Source of the DNA: Planctomycetaceae bacterium
Lineage (GTDB): Bacteria; Planctomycetota; Planctomycetia; Planctomycetales; Planctomycetaceae
DNA: 64,000 bases
NCBI GenBank assembly: GCA_024742875.1
Contig: JANSXP010000014.1
Location: 50,387 to 114,386 of the forward strand
Direction: 5' to 3'
Below the pieces are notes generated by a model. It was not told the origin of the DNA and ran no database searches. It was given only the letters and a program-made list of their open reading frames with translations. Positions 9,188 to 18,810 of the stretch are shown in pieces. Both the position numbers and the translations under genes were made by a program. Numbering within the stretch: position 1 is the stretch's first letter; each line of letters starts with the position of its first letter.

Positions 9188-12100
9188 TCAGTCCTGCCCC
9201 GTCACGGTGAAAGCCGCCCAGAAAAAGGGATGCGCGGCGCCATTGCGATCTCGGCGAGCACGAATGCGATCAAGCTGGGCCAGCCGCAGAGCACTCGCCC
9301 GAGATTCGCCGGCGGCGAGGTGTTCAAAATAGGCCGTCATCAGTCGTTTGGTTTCGGAGTCAGGAATCTTCCACAGCGTCGACACGACACTTTCGGCGCC
9401 GGCCAGCTGCACGGCCTGCCTCAGACCGGCCACACCCTGACCGCTCGTCAGATCCCCCACGCCCGTTTCACAGGCACTCATCACCACCAGTTTGGTGCCC
9501 TGCAAATCGAGCCCCACGATCTCACTGCCTGTGAGAATGCCATCCAGATTGTCAGAGTCGCTGCCGGAGGGCAGAGTCGAACATCCGGCCAGCAGCAGAC
9601 CGCAGCGTCGCAGAGGATTCAGACGCTGATTGGACTCCGGAGAATCGGGCAGCGCGGTTGGATTCCCCAAAGACAGCGGCTCATCCGGCAGCTCTTCTTC
9701 TTTCAGGAAGAAACCGTGCGTGCCCACGAACAGCGTGTGGGGGCGACGGGTCAGTCGCAGCGCCGTTTCGGACGCCGCCTTGCGCAAAAACATGTCCGGC
9801 TTCATGCCAGAGTACTCGTTCAGAAATGGGGCAATCGCAACCGCTTCTTTCCCCGTGCCATCCAGTCGCTGCACCGGGCTGGGCAGCATTTCCTTCAGCA
9901 GGGTGGCATCCACGTTCTTCAACAGGCGGACCGCACGCAGAGTCTCGCCGCTGTTTTCCTGAGGGATGTCGGCCGCCGCCACGCCGTAGTCCGGATCGGC
10001 AATGATAGTGGGCGGCTGCAGATCGGCCACTTCCGCCTGCTCTCGCAGCAGATCCCGGCCACTGGAGACGAAACGCACAACGTAGTCTTCCAGCACCAGT
10101 TTTCGGTTTGGCTGCTCGATAGCCGCCCAGGGAATGCTCCACAGGGCCGCGTCCGGACAGAGCGTCAGCCGCTTTGTGCCTTTGGGCAGATGTTTGGCCA
10201 GTGGCAGCCAGATTCGCTGCGTCAGTCCCCGACTCAGTTCGGCCATTTCGACCAGGGCGCCATCTTCGCCAACGGTTTTGATCTTTGCCGCGGAGGACAT
10301 CACCTGATCCAGATACGGCGTGATCAGTTCACGATCGAGCGTGTCGGCATCGCCCAGTTTGACGACGCGTACAGGCTCTTCCGAATTGCCGGGAATAATC
10401 CACGCTGCGTAAATGAATGGCCGAACCGATGATCGACTGCTGGGCGCATCGTACCTCGACTCACGCAGTCGAGCGATATCAACAAACACTTCGTCACCCG
10501 TCAGGCGACTGCGAATTTCATCGCACGTCACCCAGGAGGTTTTCCGACTGTTCAGAAAGGTTTGAAGTTCGTCCGGCAGCCGGGCGAATGATCGATCGGC
10601 GGCCTGCTGCAGTCGCTGCTCGGTTTCGCGAATGTGCGCGTCCTCGGCTTCTGCGTTGGAAAGCGGTGGTAATGTGGCCAGACGTCGCCGACTGTCCAGC
10701 CAGCGATCATAATCTGCGATGTGGCTGTCGGCCGTGCAGAGACGACGGGCCTGGATGTCTCGGGCCGCCAGCTCATTGGCGACATTCTTCGAGTTCAACA
10801 GCCAGCCAGCACTTGCAGCGGCGACAGCATCGTTGTCCAAAGCCACGACTCCCAGTGAGAGTGCGGAATACAACGCAGCGCTGTCGAGGCTCTTCAGGTA
10901 GGCAATCTGCTGTGAGACAGACAGATCGACGAGGACGTTCACGGCGTGGTGCTGCGAGATGCGACGCCCCTGTTCAAAAGCGATCACGGCATCGTCGTAG
11001 CGTCCCATGCTGGCCAGAGCACTCCCCCGTCCATTCCACGCTCCCGCCACTCGCACCGACTGTTCACCAAACGTATCGACGGCCTGCTCTCGTATCTGAT
11101 CGCAGATCCGAAGCAGTTCGTCCCAGTCGCTCCCCAGAGTGGCCAGGCGTGCTCGTGCCGGCTGAGAAACGGAGTCTGCCGTGCCACTTTTCTGGTAAAA
11201 CTCCATCGCGGCCCTGGAGTGCAGCAGGGACTGTTTCTTATCGCCAAGCGCGAAATGGCCGATCGCCAGCGCGTCTTCCACAAACGCTCTGGTGACGTCG
11301 GCCGCATCGCCCATCGTCCGGCACAGGGCCTGCGCCTGTTCCATCTGAGCAATTCCCTCTTTCAGCTTCCGCTGCATGAGAGTCACACTGGCCCGTCCCA
11401 CTGTGGAAGTCAGGTGCAGTGAAGGGTGGTCTGCTGTCAGATCTCTCACCTGCTCATAGAGTTCGGCCGCCTGTTCCAGTGCACCGTTGTTGGCCAGCGC
11501 GACTGCCAACTGCACTTTCAGCTTCAGCGTTCTGATGTCCGTGGACCCGAACCGTTTCATCGCAATTTCTGTCGCTTCCTGCAGAGCGCGTTCAGCACCG
11601 GGAGAGTCTCCAATCATTCCCAGCAGTCCCGAGAGCGTCATCAACTGAAACGCGACTGAAGGATGCTCCTTTCCGAGAACTCTGCGGAAAGACGGCAGGG
11701 ATTCTTCGATCAGTTTGCGGGCCTTGAGGAACTGCTTCGCAGCCAGGTAGCTGGCGGCCAGCTGTGATCGGGCTGTCACGGTCATACTGTGGTCATCACC
11801 CACGGCATCAGCAAACAGCGAGACCATTTCCAGCTGGATGGGAATGGTGGCCACCGGCCCGTCTTTCTTCAGCACTTCACCGCGCTGTCTGATCAGCTCC
11901 ATCATGCGACTGTTGATCCGGGCGACCGCCTGGGAATCGCCTGTACGAGCGATAATCAGTTCGGAAATCTCGCGGGCATGCTGCTCACGCTCGAGTCGGA
12001 CGGAGTTTTTAGAGACCCAGGCGGATCGGTCCTCACCGGGCACCATGACACGATACCAGTCTCCCTTCGTCTCCAGTCTCCACAGCTGAGTACCGGCAGC

Positions 12101-13618
12101 GACACGCGCCAGCACGGTGCTCTCGTCCATGATGGCGGCATTGACCGTCGTCACGAGCATGCCCTCTCCCATCTTCATGAAGGCCGTGCCTGACGCATCC
12201 GCCGAACTTCCCGATGTGGCCGACGCGTCCGGCCCCGGCGTATCCAGCGGCGCTTCATTCATCGCGACGTCGGTCGCCGGCTGAGAGTTGGCTGCGATCT
12301 GCCCGCCGGCCTCTTCAAACAGCTTGCGGGCGTCCAGCGCGAGTTCGCTGTCTTCACCGTCCGTTTTTTCGAAGATCAGCCACGCCCCTTTGTACAGCTT
12401 CTGGGCGCTTTGTGTGCGGCCCAGTTCTGTAAGCGCGTCGGCCGCGTAGGTGTAGCTCCAGCCGTCAATCGTCAACAGGTTGTCGTTGTCACTCAGCTGT
12501 GCGGCCGCGGAGTAATGATCGAGGGCGGCCTGGTAATTCTCCCGGGCGTAGTCCATATCGCCCAGCGCGTGCAGCGTTTCTTTCTTCATGCTCAGCATAT
12601 AAGCGACGTCACCGGCGGCGGATCCCGCAGGCAGTGTGGTGTTGATGGCGTTGTACCAGCGTTCTGCCTCACGGAACTGATCGCGCTGCTGCCAGGCTTC
12701 TCCCAGATAGAACTGACAGATCGCCAGATCCACCTTCTGATCAATGTGCCAGGTTCTCAGCATTCCCAGCGCCGAGGTGACCGTCGTGATGGCGGGAAGC
12801 GGCTGCTCGGCGGCCAGATGAAGTTCGGCCTGACTGATGAGACTGCGAGGCTGTTCGATCGCAGCGGCGGGCAGGACCTTCTGGTAGATTCCGGTGGCCG
12901 TCTGCAGGTCATTGATCGCGGCCTGATATTGTGTGGTTTCGTCCATCGCCAACGACCGGTTGTAGCGGTACACGGCCATGTCCTGGTGATCGTCTCCCAG
13001 GATTGATGCGGCAACAGCCATCGCGGCTGTGAATTTCTTCTGCGCGGCCGGCAGCTTACCGCGTTCGTAGTCCACCAGGCCGCTCACGTTGAAAACCTCT
13101 GCGGCAACCAGCGTTTGCGCAAGATCAAGCTGCTGGACACGTTTGCGTGCGGTCCGCATCAGTTCGTTGGCCTGATCGATCTCGCCGGCCTCCAGCAGGT
13201 TGGCGGCATACACCGACTGCAGCACCAGGTACATCGGCGCGTCATCGCCGAATCCGCTTTCCGTCCGCTTCAGCAATTGCTCTAAAGCATCTCGGGCCTG
13301 ATCCGGTTCCATCGTGTTGGCCCGCTGCAGCCCGTCGATGATGCTCAACAGCATCGGATGTGCGACCGCCTGCCACTGTTCTCCCAGCAGATGCACCTGA
13401 CCTTTGTGAATCCGCAGCGACTGACCGCCTGTCTCCACGGCAATCAGATCGCCAATGCGAGCGGTGGCCGTCAGGGTTTCGTAAGTGGAGACCACGCGTT
13501 TCACATTGCCGTCGGCATCCAGCAGGTAGCCGTTCTCGGCCGTCACGATGGCCACGTCATCGGCCATCGTCGCGGGGATCAGCAGGGAGGCCAGCAGGCA
13601 CAGAATGAGATTTTTCAC
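9188..13618 (-). CDS. exported TPR-SH3-CHAT protein (caspase-like peptidase fold)
   Basis: A 1476-residue exported protein. The GTG start is chosen because AGGAGT lies 5 bases upstream and it gives the signal peptide KNLILCLLASLLIPATMA. Helical TPR-like repeats fill roughly residues 110-430 and 570-880. An SH3-like module sits near residues 485-540 (ARVAAGTQLWRLETKGDWYRV). The C-terminus is a CHAT domain, a clan CD (caspase/separase-like) peptidase fold. Its predicted catalytic dyad is H1301 (FVGTHGFF) and C1383 (VMSACETG), so both residues are present. The terminal motif HPFFWAAFTVTG is typical of the family. CHAT proteins elsewhere cleave partner proteins in signalling or defence. An exported CHAT protein more likely acts in the periplasm or outside; no target is apparent. 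A 47-base gap to the upstream gene suggests co-transcription. Confidence 0.9.
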   Translation of the reverse strand: MKNLILCLLASLLIPATMADDVAIVTAENGYLLDADGNVKRVVSTYETLTATARIGDLIAVETGGQSLRIHKGQVHLLGEQWQAVAHPMLLSIIDGLQRANTMEPDQARDALEQLLKRTESGFGDDAPMYLVLQSVYAANLLEAGEIDQANELMRTARKRVQQLDLAQTLVAAEVFNVSGLVDYERGKLPAAQKKFTAAMAVAASILGDDHQDMAVYRYNRSLAMDETTQYQAAINDLQTATGIYQKVLPAAAIEQPRSLISQAELHLAAEQPLPAITTVTSALGMLRTWHIDQKVDLAICQFYLGEAWQQRDQFREAERWYNAINTTLPAGSAAGDVAYMLSMKKETLHALGDMDYARENYQAALDHYSAAAQLSDNDNLLTIDGWSYTYAADALTELGRTQSAQKLYKGAWLIFEKTDGEDSELALDARKLFEEAGGQIAANSQPATDVAMNEAPLDTPGPDASATSGSSADASGTAFMKMGEGMLVTTVNAAIMDESTVLARVAAGTQLWRLETKGDWYRVMVPGEDRSAWVSKNSVRLEREQHAREISELIIARTGDSQAVARINSRMMELIRQRGEVLKKDGPVATIPIQLEMVSLFADAVGDDHSMTVTARSQLAASYLAAKQFLKARKLIEESLPSFRRVLGKEHPSVAFQLMTLSGLLGMIGDSPGAERALQEATEIAMKRFGSTDIRTLKLKVQLAVALANNGALEQAAELYEQVRDLTADHPSLHLTSTVGRASVTLMQRKLKEGIAQMEQAQALCRTMGDAADVTRAFVEDALAIGHFALGDKKQSLLHSRAAMEFYQKSGTADSVSQPARARLATLGSDWDELLRICDQIREQAVDTFGEQSVRVAGAWNGRGSALASMGRYDDAVIAFEQGRRISQHHAVNVLVDLSVSQQIAYLKSLDSAALYSALSLGVVALDNDAVAAASAGWLLNSKNVANELAARDIQARRLCTADSHIADYDRWLDSRRRLATLPPLSNAEAEDAHIRETEQRLQQAADRSFARLPDELQTFLNSRKTSWVTCDEIRSRLTGDEVFVDIARLRESRYDAPSSRSSVRPFIYAAWIIPGNSEEPVRVVKLGDADTLDRELITPYLDQVMSSAAKIKTVGEDGALVEMAELSRGLTQRIWLPLAKHLPKGTKRLTLCPDAALWSIPWAAIEQPNRKLVLEDYVVRFVSSGRDLLREQAEVADLQPPTIIADPDYGVAAADIPQENSGETLRAVRLLKNVDATLLKEMLPSPVQRLDGTGKEAVAIAPFLNEYSGMKPDMFLRKAASETALRLTRRPHTLFVGTHGFFLKEEELPDEPLSLGNPTALPDSPESNQRLNPLRRCGLLLAGCSTLPSGSDSDNLDGILTGSEIVGLDLQGTKLVVMSACETGVGDLTSGQGVAGLRQAVQLAGAESVVSTLWKIPDSETKRLMTAYFEHLAAGESRASALRLAQLDRIRARRDRNGAAHPFFWAAFTVTGQD

Positions 13619-13665
13619 AGCAGACTCCTGTCGACAGAAAGAGTGTTCCATGGGGTGGACCAAAG

Positions 13666-14250
13666 TTATTTGCCACGAGCCGTCATCACGTCGGTGGTGA
13701 CCGGGCGATGCACGGCGGCGAACGAGCCGGAAACCCCAAACGCGCCGATGCCACCGACCAGGCTGATGGCGGCCACCATCGTGCCTTCACCGCCGAAGTT
13801 CCCGTCTCGCAGCACGCTGAGCGTGGTGAACAGCCCAACCACAATCAGACAGACGGCCGCGATCTGCAGCAGATGACAGGCGCCCGTCAGTGCTCCGCTG
13901 CCGCAGGTGACCTTCGCGCTCGGGTTCTGCCGTGCCAGGCGATCCATCAGATCCGCCACAAACCGTCGGTAAGCCGGACCATGACTGTCCCACTCGCGGG
14001 CTCCCGCGTAGCTGGCCGACTTGATCACCAGTTCGCGGCCGCCATGACGAACCACACATTGCTCCATGGATTCCCGGCGACCGTCAGGCGTGCTGGCGCT
14101 GCCGCAGTCCACCTGCTGCAGGCTGCGAATTTCGGCCAGTCGGATGATTTTGGTCACCCGTCCCTGTGAGTCGAGCAGTTGCAGTTCTTCTGCGGTCAAC
14201 TGCAGACCGCAGTGCCGCTGAAACAGGTTGGGGCGGAAGGAGTACTTCAT
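13666..14250 (-). CDS. small membrane protein with PH-like N-terminal domain
   Basis: A 194-residue protein starting MKYSFRP. The first 110 residues look like a cytoplasmic beta-rich PH-like domain (LQLTAEELQLLDSQGRVTKIIRLAEI). Two hydrophobic segments follow at about 127-147 and 157-180. It lies just upstream of the CHAT gene and is probably transcribed with it, so a shared envelope function is possible. I do not recognise a named family. The earlier in-frame ATG is ignored because it adds a stretch without homology-like character. Confidence 0.65.
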   Translation of the reverse strand: MKYSFRPNLFQRHCGLQLTAEELQLLDSQGRVTKIIRLAEIRSLQQVDCGSASTPDGRRESMEQCVVRHGGRELVIKSASYAGAREWDSHGPAYRRFVADLMDRLARQNPSAKVTCGSGALTGACHLLQIAAVCLIVVGLFTTLSVLRDGNFGGEGTMVAAISLVGGIGAFGVSGSFAAVHRPVTTDVMTARGK

Positions 14251-14773
14251 TGCGGGAGTCCTGAAGGCAAAAAGGGCGTCTGCCGTTACCAAACGCAGTC
14301 CGTTCCGCCGGCGGACACAACTTCTGCAAAACTCGTCCAGCCGGTCGCATTCCGCCGCCAACCAGCCAGCCCGGCGGTAAACCCTTTCCACACAGACACT
14401 TGCAACCAGAAACAATGACCAAAACACGCCCTGATGCGCTGCAAAGCGGGCTCTCCTGCCCGTCTTTCAGACGGCCGCTTCGCTGTCGGACATCCCGCTG
14501 GAGGCCACAGCCATCTGCCGCGGCGGCAGAAAATCTGCCAGTGGTCCGCGAACGTATTTCGCGATTCGCGGTCCTGCACATAGCTGCAACGAAGCTCGCG
14601 TCGTGATATTCTTCCGCGACCAGACTTCCTGCGGTGGCCGTCAGCTGACGGCCCGAGTGTTTGACCACTGATCGCAGTCTGGTGCACGAGCATCCTGGTG
14701 CTGTCCGAATCGCAATGCGGGATCGGGACAGACAACGACTGCGACTGACGTCGTTTTCAGGACTGCTGCCAAT
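14251..14773. other. 523-bp divergent intergenic region
   Basis: No convincing gene. It must hold the divergent promoters of the PH-like gene (-) and phoH (+). An imperfect inverted repeat is visible: CCGCGAA at 14546-14552 and TTCGCGG at 14565-14571, extending to 10 bases with one mismatch. Confidence 0.5.
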
Positions 14774-15835
14774 ATGAGTATCGCCCCACCGAATCAGAAA
14801 ACGACACGCCGTCGTGGAACCAGGATGACCGAAGCACGAATTCCGCTGGAAGGGCAGGCCGAAGCGCAGGCTCTGTTTGGACCGCAGGACGACTATTTGC
14901 GGCAGGTTCGCCGGGCAACCGGGGCGAAAATCGTGCTCAAGGGCAGTCTGGTTGTTGTCTCCGGTGAAGAAGACCGGGTGGAAGCCTGCCAGGACCTGCT
15001 GCGGCGACTGCGGATGATTCTGCGCACCCGCGGCGAACTGACCGAAAGCGACGTCCGGGAAGCGATCTCGCCGGATGAGGAAGAAGAACAGATGTACGAA
15101 GACAGTGAAGTGGAAAACGCGGGAGAGATTCCCGTCGCGGCCGTCGCACCCAAAAATCGTGACATACGCGCGTCACGGCAGGGTGGCGACAGGGTGGGTC
15201 AGATCCGCCCCCGGACCAAAGGGCAGGAGGGCTACCTGGACGCCATGACAGAAAAGTCACTGGTGTTTTGCGACGGCCCAGCCGGCTGTGGTAAGACGTT
15301 TCTGGCGGTCGCCATGGCCCTGAAGGCGCTGCGCGATGAAGAAGTCCGCAAGATTGTGCTGGTACGTCCCGCCGTGGAAGCAGGTGAGAAACTCGGATTC
15401 CTGCCGGGGGACATGTTTGCCAAGGTCAATCCGTTCGTGCGTCCACTGCTGGATGCCATGCACGATATGCTGGATTTTGATCAGGTTCGGCGCTACATGG
15501 CCAACGACGTCATCGAAATCGCCCCGCTGGCCTTTATGCGAGGTCGCACACTGAACGACACGTTCATGATCCTCGATGAAGGTCAAAATACGACGATTAC
15601 GCAGATGAAGATGTTTCTGACGCGAATGGGAACCAATTCCCGCATCGTGGTGACGGGGGATGCCACGCAGAATGACCTGCCCAAGGGGACCCGCAGCGGT
15701 CTGGAGGATGGAATTCGGCGGCTTTCCGGGATAGACGGGGTTGCCATCGTCAAGTTGACCGGACAGGATATCGTCCGTCACCGATTGGTGCGGGAGATCG
15801 TTTCAGCGTATGAAGCGGACGACAGCGAGCAGTGA
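14774..15835 (+). CDS. phoH: PhoH-like ATPase (YbeZ type)
   Basis: A 353-residue PhoH-like protein. The N-terminus contains a KH-like RNA-binding part (residues 40-80: RRATGAKIVLKGSLVVVSGEEDRV). The P-loop ATPase domain has Walker A GPAGCGKT (about residue 170) and Walker B FMILDEGQNT. Proteins of this family act with YbeY in rRNA and ribosome quality control. The order phoH, 7TM-HD, ybeY, CorC-like here matches the conserved ybeZYX module. A downstream ATG at 14825 (MTEARIPL) is a possible alternative start; neither has a strong ribosome binding site. The acidic segment at residues 96-115 is a linker. Confidence 0.93.
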   Translation: MSIAPPNQKTTRRRGTRMTEARIPLEGQAEAQALFGPQDDYLRQVRRATGAKIVLKGSLVVVSGEEDRVEACQDLLRRLRMILRTRGELTESDVREAISPDEEEEQMYEDSEVENAGEIPVAAVAPKNRDIRASRQGGDRVGQIRPRTKGQEGYLDAMTEKSLVFCDGPAGCGKTFLAVAMALKALRDEEVRKIVLVRPAVEAGEKLGFLPGDMFAKVNPFVRPLLDAMHDMLDFDQVRRYMANDVIEIAPLAFMRGRTLNDTFMILDEGQNTTITQMKMFLTRMGTNSRIVVTGDATQNDLPKGTRSGLEDGIRRLSGIDGVAIVKLTGQDIVRHRLVREIVSAYEADDSEQ

Positions 15836-15897
15836 GGCTCATCGTCGGTTAATCCCGGACCGCCGAGCGCGACGGACGCATCTCCGTCGGCGACAGC

Positions 15898-18216
15898 ATG
15901 ATGTCACTTTTCGGCTCACGCCGTTCCAGACAGACTCGAGTTTTCCGGCCCACACCCTCAACGTGGGAGAAACTCACCTCATCTTTGCAGGATTACCGTG
16001 TCCTCACGCTGCTGCTGATTGCGCTGTTCGCAGTGCTCAGCCTGCTGATCGCCGTGCAGTCGTGGAAGTCCCGGTTTCCCTATCGTGAGGGGCAGATCGT
16101 GGCGACCGGGATTCAATCCCGCGTGGACTTCCAGATTGAAAACGTGGGCGCCACGCTGCGGGCCGTCGCAGAAGCCGAAAACAGCGCCAGGCTGGTGTTT
16201 GTTCGTGACAACGATCTGTGGGATACGTTTGACAGCACCTTCCGGGAAGAGCTGTCCCGAATTGCCAATGCCACCACCATCAACGACCTGGATCAGGATG
16301 TGATCGCCAGTTTTGGGCTGGACGTGGAGATCCCGGGAGATGTGGAAAAAGGCACGGAACCAACGACGCGTTTCGAAATGGTCCGCTCGGCGCTGACAGA
16401 AACCGAAACCCCCGTGGCCGACCGTCTGGCCGCAATGGGTCAGGAATTTGCCGCGCTGCTGGGCAGCGCACGCGGGACGGGCCTGATCGCCGACGAGGAA
16501 ATTCAGGCCACCGGACTGACAGAAGCCGACACCGGCTCTTTGCGGGGCATTCAGATTGTGGACGACCAGGGGGAACCGGTCAGCTACAACCTGCTGGTGG
16601 AAGTCCGCATTGAAGATCAACTGCTCAATACCGGCAACCTCGGCAGCGGCTGGGTCACGTCACCCAATCTGCAGCAGATACGCCCCGCAGTTGAATCCTG
16701 GATTCGTGGGCGGATCAGAGGCGTCCTGACGTACGATGATTCCGCTTCCAACGAACTGCGGATCGCTGCCAAGGAAGAGGTGGAAACGCAGACCGATGAA
16801 TTCACGGCCGGCCAGATGCTTGTGACGGCCGGGTCGATTATCGAAGCAGACAAACTCAGCGTGCTGCGGGAAGAATATCTTGCTCACGAAATGAGCGTCA
16901 CATTCGGCCAGCGGATGGCCCGCATTGCCGGGGCGTCGTCCATGCTGACGATGATGGTGGTGCTGTTTGGCATTTATCTGGTTCGCCATGAGGCGCAGTT
17001 GCTGACGGAAATCGGGCGACTGATCGCCTTTGTTTTGATCTGCTCCGCGTCTGTGGCCCTCAGCGGTCTGCTCAGCCAGGATCCGTGGCGAGCGGAGGTC
17101 ATCCCGCTGCTGGCGGCCGTGATGATCGTCGCCATCGTTCACAATCAGATGATGGCCATTCTGACGGCCTTCTGCCTGTGCCTGCTCGTCACAATGTCCA
17201 CGGTCGCGGAAATTGGCCATTTCGCATGCCTGATGGCCGTCTGTTTTACGGCGATTATCCCCCTGCAGCAGGTCTCATCGCGGTCCACGCTCATCAAAGT
17301 GGGCTTTCTGGTGGCCGGCGTGGCCATCATTTCTGTGATTGGGGTCAGTTTTCTGGCGGCCGACAATTTCCCGATCGACTGGCAGTCGAGCGCCACATTG
17401 ATGACGGCTCTCAAGTTTGCCGGCTGGTCTCTGGTCTGCTGTTACATCGTTGCCGGCAGTCTGCCGTTTATTGAGTCGGCATTCGACATCGTCACGGACA
17501 TCAGCCTGCTGGAACTGACCGACGTCTCGCATCCTCTGCTGCAGGAACTGGCGCGGCGGGCTCCGGGCACATACAACCACAGTATCAGCGTGGCGTCGCT
17601 GGGAGAGGCGGCCGCGGACGCCATCGGCGCTAACGGTCTGCTGCTGCGGGTGGGCGCCTACTTTCATGACATTGGCAAGGGAATGAAGCCGGAGTACTTC
17701 ATCGAGAACATGACGGCCGGTCAGGAGAATCCGCATTCCAAACTGGCGCCCGCGATGAGCGCTCTGATTATTATCGGCCACGTCAAAGACGGCGTGGAAA
17801 TGGCCGAGCAGTACAATCTGCCGCGGCGGCTCATCGATTTCATCGAGCAGCATCACGGCACCACACTGGTGGAATATTTTTACCGGGAAGCTGCCAATCG
17901 TGCGGACGAAGACCACCGCACGGACGCCGATGAGTCCACCTTTCGGTATCCCGGCCCACGGCCGCAAACTAAAGAAACGGGCGTGATGATGCTGGCGGAT
18001 GCCGTTGAAAGCGCCAGCCGCACGCTTAGCGAGCCGACCCCCGCCCGCATCCAGTCGCTCGTTCATGAAATCACGCTCAAACGCGTGCACGATGGTCAGT
18101 TCGATGAGTGCGGTCTGACCATGCGAGAAATCCATGTGGTGCAGGAATCTCTTGTAAAATCGCTGTTGGCCGTCCATCATGGGCGGGTGAAATATCCGGA
18201 CCAGAAAACGGCCTAG
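15898..18216 (+). CDS. 7TM receptor-type HD phosphohydrolase (PgpH/YqfF family)
   Basis: A 772-residue membrane enzyme. The N-terminus has one membrane span (residues 37-56), then a large extracytoplasmic 7TMR-HDED domain (about 60-320). About seven spans follow (about 335-535), then a cytoplasmic HD domain. The catalytic metal motif is HDIGKG at 590-595, preceded by NHS and followed by the later family motif IEQHHGT. PgpH in Listeria hydrolyses the second messenger c-di-AMP, and that is the likely activity here. Its place between phoH and ybeY is common in Gram-positive and several other phyla. I use the ATG giving MMSLFGSRR. The 62-base gap to phoH suggests one operon. Confidence 0.92.
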   Translation: MMSLFGSRRSRQTRVFRPTPSTWEKLTSSLQDYRVLTLLLIALFAVLSLLIAVQSWKSRFPYREGQIVATGIQSRVDFQIENVGATLRAVAEAENSARLVFVRDNDLWDTFDSTFREELSRIANATTINDLDQDVIASFGLDVEIPGDVEKGTEPTTRFEMVRSALTETETPVADRLAAMGQEFAALLGSARGTGLIADEEIQATGLTEADTGSLRGIQIVDDQGEPVSYNLLVEVRIEDQLLNTGNLGSGWVTSPNLQQIRPAVESWIRGRIRGVLTYDDSASNELRIAAKEEVETQTDEFTAGQMLVTAGSIIEADKLSVLREEYLAHEMSVTFGQRMARIAGASSMLTMMVVLFGIYLVRHEAQLLTEIGRLIAFVLICSASVALSGLLSQDPWRAEVIPLLAAVMIVAIVHNQMMAILTAFCLCLLVTMSTVAEIGHFACLMAVCFTAIIPLQQVSSRSTLIKVGFLVAGVAIISVIGVSFLAADNFPIDWQSSATLMTALKFAGWSLVCCYIVAGSLPFIESAFDIVTDISLLELTDVSHPLLQELARRAPGTYNHSISVASLGEAAADAIGANGLLLRVGAYFHDIGKGMKPEYFIENMTAGQENPHSKLAPAMSALIIIGHVKDGVEMAEQYNLPRRLIDFIEQHHGTTLVEYFYREAANRADEDHRTDADESTFRYPGPRPQTKETGVMMLADAVESASRTLSEPTPARIQSLVHEITLKRVHDGQFDECGLTMREIHVVQESLVKSLLAVHHGRVKYPDQKTA

Positions 18217-18237
18217 TCAGGGAGCCCAGACGACTCG

Positions 18238-18810
18238 ATGTCCTTCGAAATCGACATCTGCGACAACCATCCCGAACAATCTGTCGATGTAACGGCCCTG
18301 AAAGGGGCCGTAGAACACGCACTGAGCGTGGAGGAAGTCCGGACGGCCGTTCTGAGCGTGACGATTGTTGACGACGCCACGATTCACCAGTTGAATCGTG
18401 ACCACCTGGCACACGACTACCCCACGGATGTCATCAGCTTTCAGTTGGAATGGTCGGCTCTGGAATCTGATGAACCACCCCTTCAGGCAACAGGGCGTTC
18501 CCGCGGTGCCTCCATCGAAGGAGAAATCGTGGCCAGTTTGGATTACGCGCGTCAGTCAGCGCCCAGCGGTGACTGGAGCACAGCGGCCGAACTGACTCTG
18601 TATGTCATTCATGGCCTGCTGCACATCTGTGGCTACGACGATCTCTCGTCGGACGAAAAACGCGTCATGAGGGAGCGAGAACGAAGCATTCTCGGTGGTC
18701 TGGATCTGCATCCCGTGTATCCGGATGACGACCAGGATACTGTCGAGAATCCCCTGGGCGACGAAGACCGTGCGGCGGCCTCCCGTGGCTTAAACGGAGA
18801 GGACGCCTGA
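18238..18810 (+). CDS. ybeY: endoribonuclease YbeY
   Basis: YbeY is a zinc-dependent single-strand RNase used in 16S rRNA 3' maturation and ribosome quality control. The 190-residue protein has the TDVISF motif at 63-68 and the zinc motif HGLLHICGYDD at 125-135. The first two ligands are H125 and H129. The third position, normally His in GYDH, is D135. The C-terminal 45 residues after the active site form an acidic tail not found in short YbeYs. The gene starts 21 bases after the 7TM-HD stop, and its last base overlaps the ATG of the next gene (TGATG). Confidence 0.92.
   Translation: MSFEIDICDNHPEQSVDVTALKGAVEHALSVEEVRTAVLSVTIVDDATIHQLNRDHLAHDYPTDVISFQLEWSALESDEPPLQATGRSRGASIEGEIVASLDYARQSAPSGDWSTAAELTLYVIHGLLHICGYDDLSSDEKRVMRERERSILGGLDLHPVYPDDDQDTVENPLGDEDRAAASRGLNGEDA

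Noticed and set aside
9230..10432. Plus-strand open frame opposite the CHAT domain
   Set aside because: Arg/Gln-rich shadow of the CHAT-coding sequence.
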